DNA from: Gemmatimonadota bacterium
GTDB lineage: Bacteria; Gemmatimonadota; Gemmatimonadetes; Longimicrobiales; Longimicrobiaceae
Assembly: GCA_019348475.1 (NCBI GenBank)
Contig: JAHWJJ010000306.1
Location: 1-5,875, forward strand
DNA length: 5,875 nt
Reading direction: 5' to 3'
Shown in pieces: positions 5,132-5,875 of this stretch; position 1 is the stretch's first letter, and the number at the start of each line of letters is the position of its first letter. The position numbers and the translations under genes were made by a program. The notes under the pieces are model-generated. The model worked only from the letters and a program-made list of their open reading frames with translations, searched no databases and was not told where the DNA came from.

Positions 5132-5875
5132 GGACGATCGCGAGCGCGTCGGCGCTCCTCTTGGGATTGCTCGCCGCGGGATGCACTGGCGAACTGGTGG
5201 GCGGCGGCCAGATCCCCGCTCGAGTGGTCGTGGTTTCCGGCGACATGCAGTTCGCCACGGTGGGCACGGAAGTGCCGCAGCCCCTCGTGGTCCGCGTGGT
5301 GGACGACCGCAACCGGCCGGTGAAGAACCAGCTGGTGAACTTCGTCGTCACCGCCGGCGGCGGGTCGGTGTTCGCGGGGTCCGCGATCACCAACGCCGAG
5401 GGCGAGGCGCGCGAGCGGTGGACGCTGGGGACCGTGGCGGGAGACACGCAGCGCGTGGAGGCACGCGCGGTGGACCCGGCCACGGGGCAGGCGCTGGTGT
5501 TCGCCGTCTTCCGCGCAGTGGGGACCGCCGCCGGCGCCGCCAGCATCTCCGCCGTGCAGCCGACGATGAGCGGGCAGCCGGGAACCCCGATCGCCGACTC
5601 CGCCGCCGCGCTGGTCCGCGACCAGTACGGCAACCCCGTTCCCGGCGTGACGGTCAACTGGGCGGTCACGTCCGGCGGCGGATCCGTATCCCCCGCCAGC
5701 TCCACCACCGACGCCCAAGGGATCGCCCGCGCCCGGTGGACGCTGGGCGGGAGCGTCGCCACGCCCCAGACGCTGCGCGCGTCAGCGGGCGCCTCGATGA
5801 GCGCCACCTTCAGCGCCACGGCGGCGCTCGGGGCCGGCGCCACGCTCGCCATCGTCAGCGGCGACGGACAGACGG
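5128..5875 (+). CDS. Ig-like-domain surface lipoprotein (partial, N-terminal 249 residues)
   Basis: The protein starts with a short lipoprotein signal: MRT, a hydrophobic stretch and the lipobox-like LLAAGC with Cys19. Thr follows the Cys rather than Asp, so outer-membrane sorting is likely if the cell has Lol machinery. Then come bacterial Ig-like (invasin/Big-type) domains at about 31-130 and 136-232, and a third starting at 237. Domains 1 and 2 share a core GGGSV, (T/N)-(D/N)-A-(E/Q)-G and RWTLGG/T; domain 3 opens with IVSGDGQ, like VVSGDMQ in domain 1. VRDQYGNPVPGV (163-174) is typical of invasin-like repeats. Such proteins are usually extracellular stalks or adhesins. AGGGG at 5115-5119, 8 nt before the ATG, is a good ribosome site inside the TPR gene. 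The 4-nt ATGA overlap indicates co-translation with that gene. The frame is open at the right edge, so any tip domain is out of view. Confidence 0.88.
   Translation, partial: MRTIASASALLLGLLAAGCTGELVGGGQIPARVVVVSGDMQFATVGTEVPQPLVVRVVDDRNRPVKNQLVNFVVTAGGGSVFAGSAITNAEGEARERWTLGTVAGDTQRVEARAVDPATGQALVFAVFRAVGTAAGAASISAVQPTMSGQPGTPIADSAAALVRDQYGNPVPGVTVNWAVTSGGGSVSPASSTTDAQGIARARWTLGGSVATPQTLRASAGASMSATFSATAALGAGATLAIVSGDGQT

Noticed and set aside
3777..5852. 691-codon open frame on the minus strand
   Set aside because: It is antisense to the TPR and Ig-like genes. The product is low-complexity Pro/Arg/Ala/Ser with no domain, whereas the plus frames show repeat motifs, a lipobox and a proper start/stop overlap.

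Overview
The window is very GC-rich, with strong G/C preference at third codon positions, and is densely coding apart from two intergenic regions. It suggests a high-GC environmental bacterium. A Gemmatimonadota/Longimicrobium-like or myxobacterial source would fit the Ig-like lipoprotein, the NtrC-type regulator and the heptanucleotide intergenic repeat, but this is an impression of style and no marker gene proves it.

Left part (1-1818, minus strand): a two-gene B12 acyl-CoA mutase operon. It is read meaB (G-protein chaperone), then, 15 nt later, the large subunit of an acyl-CoA mutase that runs off the left edge. The mutase would normally be labelled methylmalonyl-CoA mutase. However, its visible substrate-specificity residues (Phe107, Ala134, Gln225) are those of isobutyryl-CoA mutase. 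The MeaB-family GTPase would load and protect its adenosylcobalamin cofactor.

Middle (1819-3380): a 206-nt divergent intergenic region, then a plus-strand sigma-54 activator with an intact AAA+ GAFTGA module and Fis-type HTH. Its receiver-like N-terminal domain appears to have lost the phosphorylatable Asp. Just upstream of it lies an inverted repeat (TGTGACA/TGTCACA). One arm, extended to 19 nt, recurs at 18/19 identity in opposite orientation in the next intergenic region.

The 443-nt gap 3381-3823 holds four perfect GGGAATA heptamers (also a canonical G-quadruplex pattern), the second copy of the TGTGACA element and a possible 18-codon leader ORF. The stop of that ORF overlaps the start of the next gene by GTGA.

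Right part (3824-5875, plus strand): a cytoplasmic all-TPR protein overlaps, by ATGA, the start of a lipoprotein made of repeated bacterial Ig-like domains that runs off the right edge. The two are almost certainly co-translated. The shared element suggests, without proving it, that the activator's own upstream region and the TPR/Ig operon share a regulator, possibly the activator itself.
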